A DNA stretch of 64,000 nucleotides from Cercis canadensis (taxonomy: Eukaryota; Streptophyta; Magnoliopsida; Fabales; Fabaceae). Shown one piece after another: positions 59,362 through 64,000 of this stretch. A program made the position numbers and the translations under genes. The notes below the pieces were generated by a model that saw nothing but the letters and a program-made list of their open reading frames with translations, was not told the DNA's origin and did no database searches. The stretch lies in assembly GCA_003255065.1 (NCBI GenBank), contig QAOA01006911.1:181295-245294 (forward strand). The letters are read 5' to 3'. Position 1 is the first letter of the stretch; every line of letters begins with the position of its first letter.

Positions 59362-62237
59362 ATGATGGACAAAAAATATTATGAATATTAAAAGAGAAAA
59401 ACACAGAATAATCTTTAGCATAAAAGGCTAACTAAGAAATATATTAGCATAAACAATATTTCATTTTTTTTTAAAAAAAAAATCATCGCTTAATGAATAA
59501 AGCTGAAAAACAACATCATTTTATCAAAGAAACAGTTTAGGATAATTATATAATTTTAGACGACTAACAAGGTTTTTTTGTTTTTTTTTAAATTTATGTG
59601 GAGAATGACTACAAAGTTACAGCTGAATTAATAATGCTAAAGCATCTTGATTAAGACGTCACTTAAGGATGAGATAGACACCATACACTATTACAAGGAA
59701 GTTAACTTACAAACACAACACAACATGATGTTAACCACGTGTAAGAACATGTAGGACATGATATCCCAAGAGCCAAGAGCCTTTGGATATTTGAAATGAC
59801 TAAAATCTACATCTTACCCAATCCTATTTTATAAGATTCTCTAGATTTTTGAAGAAGTTATTAAAGGTCACTATCGTCATTATATATTGTCAAATTGGGA
59901 ATTATAAGGACAAAGGAATCTTTGAAATAAACAACTATTTTGATTAAAAGGCTTCGTGTGGTGTGGTCTTGAGTGAAGAAAAATTATGTTTGTCCTGCTT
60001 CTCCAATCATTATCACTACCATCCGCCCAGATTCTTCCAAAGAAACCAAAGCGCAAGGGAAGGAAAGTGTTGTGATCCCAATTATGATTTATAAAGTAGT
60101 TGCAAATTCGTGTCATGTANTACGGGTAATTAGTTAAACAGAAATATTATATTCATAAAAAGAGAGAAAAAATAGTAGAATAGAAAATATGAATATAATA
60201 ACTATAAAAAGTCTTACTCACAAAAAAAAAAAAAACCCTTTCTTTGAAGTATATATAGTAATATAGAAGAGCAACCAAATGCTTACTTTATCATACTCTA
60301 AAATAATGTCTAAGGATATTACCAAATAATTAATGTTTGATGATTAAAAAAAAAATGATAGATAAACATTCATGAGGAAAAGGAATAATTTTATTCTTTA
60401 ACAAATTTTGGGGTTAAGAAAAAGATTGTGACAACAATTTATAACTTACCACTAGTAAAATTATTCATTTACTAATAAATATAACAATAATATTGTATAC
60501 GAAAGAAAAAAAAGAGTTTTATTAATTAGTCAAATGTATTGGGTTGATTTACATTAAAAATACAATGGTTTTTAATTTTTTTGATATAAGCATAAACTTC
60601 AACTGCCTATTAGATTTATTTGCCAAACATGTCAGCATATTTAGATTTAATGTGCTTTTATCGAAAAGAAAATACCTTATTGAATATTAAATCAAAGATT
60701 TAGATCTTTTAAAGTGAGGCATGTATGTTAGAGAATGAAATATACTTAAATAATCAAAGATTTAGATCTTTTATTAAAATTTTTATCATTAATTTTTTAT
60801 TAATAATTATTCTCATATATTGTATTCTTTAAAGTATATGAACTCCTCGTTTTAGAGGATATAAATTCTTAAACAAAGGCATGAACTAGTATTAATTTAA
60901 TGACTGAGTAAAATGATTGAAACGCATTTTAGTTTTCTATGGAATATCATAAGAATCGATGCTAATAACATTACTTTTCTTTTTTAACAAACAAAGTGTC
61001 AAAAGTTTGCAGAATATATCACTTTTTGGAGAAAACTTTTATATATAAAATTGTATTTTCTTGTTCAACAGAGAGACAGACCTCAAACCTTTAATCACAG
61101 TTAAATGTGTATGTCCAAAATTCAATTTGCTAACAATTGAACTAAGTATAATCTCAAACTATATATCATAGCAATTAACCAATTTTATTTCTATAAAAAA
61201 TTAATTCATAGAACTTATTATCCTTCTCTACCAATCATTCACAAATTATGTCACTTATAAAAATTTGATTTTTGCCATCCAAAGACCAAAGTCCATTTAT
61301 TTTTATTTTTTTTCTTTTTTCCCCCTTCTCTGTCGTGACTTCATAATTTTACGAAAGAAAAAGTTAAGGTTATTGATGTAATGTTGCATGAACTGAAAAA
61401 AGAAAAAGTTCCAGTGATTGCTACTCAGTATGGGCCAAACAGAAAAAGTTCACTGGGGATGGGCTACTGAATTTTAAGAATCAGAAATTGACCATTAACA
61501 CCTTCCCCATCTTGACCACAACTTGCTGATTTTTTTAAATAATTATTTTCGTTGAATATGGGAATATAAAATCCTAAATGCTTAACTATTTAAAATTTAA
61601 TATTTTTAGTTATGATGAAGCATCTTTTTATGCAAAATATTCCCTCTAACTTGAAAAGATGATTGAAAATACTACACAACTAGAAATTTTGGGAACAAGT
61701 ACATCTGATATTCCTCTAATTAAGTGCAATTTACTTTTTGTTTGGAAGCATGGTTGGTTTATATATGAGATAAAATTGGTAGTAATTTGACATCATCTAC
61801 TAACACTAGTTTTTAATCTGTAATGAGAAAAAATTTATAATAAATTTAAGGGAAAATTCAATTAAATTCATGAAGTAATTTTTATTTTAAATTTATGAGA
61901 TATTAGAAATGTATTTCGACCTAATAATTTAGTAAACATAGAAATAAATGATTGGTTCACGTGTCACTTTCCCACCGTCTGGTCCGGTACTGAATTTTAA
62001 AACACCGGATATGCATGCACTTCCTTCTTCCTCCCTTCTTTATCTTTTTCTCTTTTTCTTGAAAAATTACCAATTTTATTTATTTATTTATTTTTCCCGT
62101 TTGTGTTGTGCTACACGTTTCGTTGTTAGCGCGCGTCACAGTTAAATCCCTCCCTCTCCCACCACGCAAGCTTTCACAAAGCTTTTTACCGGTAACTCGA
62201 CTTGTGACCGTACGAAAATTAGAGGCCTCGCTCCAGC

Positions 62238-62245
62238 TGACGTCA
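62238..62245. promoter_or_regulatory. TGACGTCA bZIP-type element
   Basis: A perfect palindromic TGACGTCA (C-box / CRE-like core recognised by plant bZIP factors such as TGA and stress bZIPs) lies about 92 bases upstream of the TATA box of the ATI gene. Its position in the proximal promoter supports a regulatory role; the specific factor is not determined. Confidence 0.6.
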
Positions 62246-62329
62246 CTATCCACCCAATACAGCCAGTCTTAATCCACGTTCACCGATACTGCCGGTTACT
62301 TAATCTGTTACCTGATAAATCCCAGGTAC

Positions 62330-62336
62330 TATAAAA
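62330..62336 (+). promoter_or_regulatory. Probable TATA box of the ATI gene
   Basis: TATAAAA in a CTATAAAATCC context. Transcription would start around 62360. A GT donor-like site follows at 62429 (CTTCG/GTGAGCG), so the roughly 800 bases up to the ATG at 63191 probably contain a leader intron. Confidence 0.55.
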
Positions 62337-63190
62337 TCCATTTGCTGAAGACTTCGCACGGCAGTTTCAAGTTTCAAGCTCATCGGAAAGTCATCGTACG
62401 CGGTTAGATCTTGTTCGCTTTAGCTTCGGTGAGCGTTTTTTTTTCTCTCTCAGTATTATGAATTATGTTGCTTTTTTTTTTTTTTTAANTTTTTTTTAAA
62501 TTTTGTTGGGGAAATTTTTGCCAATGATTGTAGAATCCGATCAATCCGCGGTAATTGTCGTGGTGGGTGATTTTGTTGATTTTGACATGGGTTTTATCTT
62601 CTGATTTGTGGCGTTTTTGGATCTCAAAGTGGGGTGTTATGGGTTTGCATGAATGGTTTTGTTTATACTTATGTAGCTGTGCATGTTTGCTTGTGCTTCA
62701 ATGGATTGATGACTTGGTGGAGCATGTGCATATTGGATGGAATTGGAATAGATTTTCTCATTGACTGGAAAAAGAAAAAGATAGTACAAAATTCGTAACT
62801 GGATAAGAGGATAGTTTATTGACGAGAAAGAGTGAGTAGAGGGAAGATGGGGAATTTGATTTCATGTTTTTTACGTTGAAAGAAAAGGAAAAGAAAAGGA
62901 AGGTTTCATTTCGTGGGGTTGAGCTTTATTACAAGAAAATTTGGTGGATTTTAGATTTATGTTTCTCTGGGTATGAATGAATTATGAAGCTGATTTCGGA
63001 CTTTTCTGCCATATCGTTTATTGGTTTATGAATTTTTGGTTTGTAAATCATATTTTGTTTTTGTGTTAAATCAATTCCCAAGCTCCCTTATTATAGTAAA
63101 TATAAAATAGATGTATGTTTTGATAAATGTGTAAACTTAGTCTGAGTAAAATTGAAATTTTGATAACATTATTGTGATGAAAAAAGAAAG
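62337..63190 (+). other. Leader region of the ATI gene with probable 5' UTR intron
   Basis: A GT donor-like site at 62429 is followed by a T-rich stretch with an n at 62489. The sequence is T-rich throughout, as plant introns are. The acceptor is not certain; the last AG before the start codon is close to the ATG. Confidence 0.45.
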
Positions 63191-64000
63191 ATGGCAGATA
63201 ATGAAGATAAAGAGGAAAAGACTTCTCGTGGGAATGAGTGGGAGGTTGTAACGCTTACAGAATCAACATATGCAGCTGCTCCTGGTCCCAGGGAAATTGA
63301 AGTGAAGGATGGTGACAAGGGAAATGAGTATGCACAGGATGAAGCAGAAACCGGAAATGAATATGCACAGAATGAAGCAGAAACATCACATGCGTTGTTC
63401 ATGTCTGGTCACTTTGTCTTTCCACCCAGCAAGCATGAGAATTTGCCATTGGAACCTGATCATAGTGAGATTCGTGATGAATCTGGAGGCAAGAGTGTTG
63501 TCTCTGACGTGCCCATTGAAGAAGGGGTCATACCTAGTGGAAAGGATGAAGAAAGTTTGACAATTAAAGGATTGAATGTTCCAGAGGAGTTTGCAGGTAT
63601 ACAATATTTTGATGAGAAAATCAACAAGTTATCTGTTCATGGTAAAGAGTTTGACGAGGGTTCAACTTTACAAGGTTTTGGTTTTATTGACAAAGAGGGA
63701 AGTATTTATGATCCTGCGAAATACAGTTCTTTCCACAATGAAACAGATTTCAGTAGTGCAACTGCATATGAGGAAAATATGGCTGCTTCTGAAACAACTG
63801 AGCCAGCTGAGCAAGGCTCAAATGTTTCTCCTGATATTTCACAGTCAAAGAACTTATCCGAAGATGATAAATATACCCCTTCAGATCTTCCTTGTGGAGC
63901 CTGGTGGAAGAGAAGAGCTGCCTCCTTATATGCTCATGCAAAAGAGGCCAATACATTTTGGTCTATTTTCATTGCCGCTGCCGTAATGGGACTTGTAATG
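63191..64000 (+). CDS. ATI1: ATG8-interacting protein (ATI1/ATI2 type), 3' truncated by window
   Basis: A plant-specific transmembrane protein that binds ATG8 and marks ER- and plastid-derived bodies for selective autophagy under carbon starvation. The frame is open from ATG 63191 to the window edge (270 codons) without a stop. Near the start is EWEVVTL (residues 16-22), matching the W-x-x-L/I/V ATG8-interaction motif. A long acidic region follows, then a basic WWKRRAASLYAHAKEA and the start of a hydrophobic membrane segment, FWSIFIAAAVMGLVM. It contains an in-frame tandem duplication of 11 residues (GNEYAQDEAET / GNEYAQNEAET). The symbol is given by similarity and by synteny with a locus I recall as AT2G45980. 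The C-terminus lies outside the window. Confidence 0.87.
   Translation, partial: MADNEDKEEKTSRGNEWEVVTLTESTYAAAPGPREIEVKDGDKGNEYAQDEAETGNEYAQNEAETSHALFMSGHFVFPPSKHENLPLEPDHSEIRDESGGKSVVSDVPIEEGVIPSGKDEESLTIKGLNVPEEFAGIQYFDEKINKLSVHGKEFDEGSTLQGFGFIDKEGSIYDPAKYSSFHNETDFSSATAYEENMAASETTEPAEQGSNVSPDISQSKNLSEDDKYTPSDLPCGAWWKRRAASLYAHAKEANTFWSIFIAAAVMGLVM
63320..63385 (+). repeat. In-frame 33-bp tandem repeat in the ATI gene
   Basis: Two adjacent 33-bp units (63320-63352 and 63353-63385) encode GNEYAQDEAET and GNEYAQNEAET. They differ at only a few bases, so the duplication is recent. Confidence 0.95.

Larger units (their letters stand above)
56918..62160. other. AT-rich intergenic region, HAD gene to ATI gene
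   Basis: Over 5 kb without a supported gene. It contains the HAD promoter, a perfect 20-bp palindrome (57958-57977), a truncated hAT terminus (58566-58616), a partial LTR (59091-59313) with duplicated flanks, and n bases at 58617, 59314 and 60120. From about 59.4 to 62.1 kb I see only AT-rich sequence with no recognisable element. Confidence 0.6.

Noticed and set aside
1..64000. CRISPR arrays, bacterial operons, organellar or viral genes
   Set aside because: No regularly spaced repeats, polycistronic layout or organellar or viral proteins were seen. All genes are nuclear plant genes with spliceosomal introns.

Overview
The window is nuclear DNA of a flowering plant, almost certainly a eudicot. 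Genes are intron-rich with short exons, the intergenic DNA is very AT-rich, MITEs and a small LTR element are present, and every recognised protein has a plant-specific architecture. I cannot name the species. Twelve single 'n' bases mark joins between sequence contigs; several have the same sequence on both sides.

Layout from left to right: (1) 1-3396 intergenic, with a Tourist-like MITE; (2) 3397-7035 (+) ARID-ELM2-SANT DNA-binding protein; (3) 8000-9257 a non-autonomous hAT element with a perfect 8-bp target duplication; (4) 9258-14485 AT-rich intergenic DNA; (5) 14486-18729 (+) ubiquitin-conjugating enzyme E2 of the UBC4/5/6 type; (6) 20612-32644 (-) the SWI/SNF ATPase BRAHMA in 14 exons, which I could join into a 2249-residue protein; (7) 32645-37680 AT-rich intergenic DNA with a foldback element and an old duplication; (8) 37680-40575 (-) a fibrillarin-derived pseudogene, with an intron invaded by a TRIM retroelement that itself carries a Harbinger-type insertion; (9) 41113-41201 (-) intron-containing tRNA-Tyr; (10) 42484-45323 (-) mitochondrial beta-cyanoalanine synthase; (11) 45.9-50.4 kb repeats and a broken CC-NBS-LRR resistance gene; (12) 51473-53123 (+) a MESD-like ER chaperone ending in KEEL; (13) 53686-56917 (-) a HAD-superfamily hydrolase; (14) 57-62 kb AT-rich intergenic DNA; (15) 63191 to the right edge (+) an ATG8-interacting protein (ATI1/2 type), cut by the window end.

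The gene order ATI - HAD - MESD - BRM - UBC - ARID matches, as I recall them, neighbouring Arabidopsis loci from about AT2G45980 to AT2G46040. This is therefore an ancient conserved block. The cyanoalanine synthase, tRNA, fibrillarin pseudogene and NBS-LRR relic lie between BRM and MESD. The genes are not an operon; they share a neighbourhood, not a pathway, although BRM and the ARID protein are both chromatin-associated.

I found no new biological system. The most useful results are full exon models, a probable GC-AG intron in BRM, nested mobile elements with intact target duplications, a fibrillarin pseudogene with a nonsense codon in a conserved motif, and signs that the single-n gaps join overlapping or allelic contigs.
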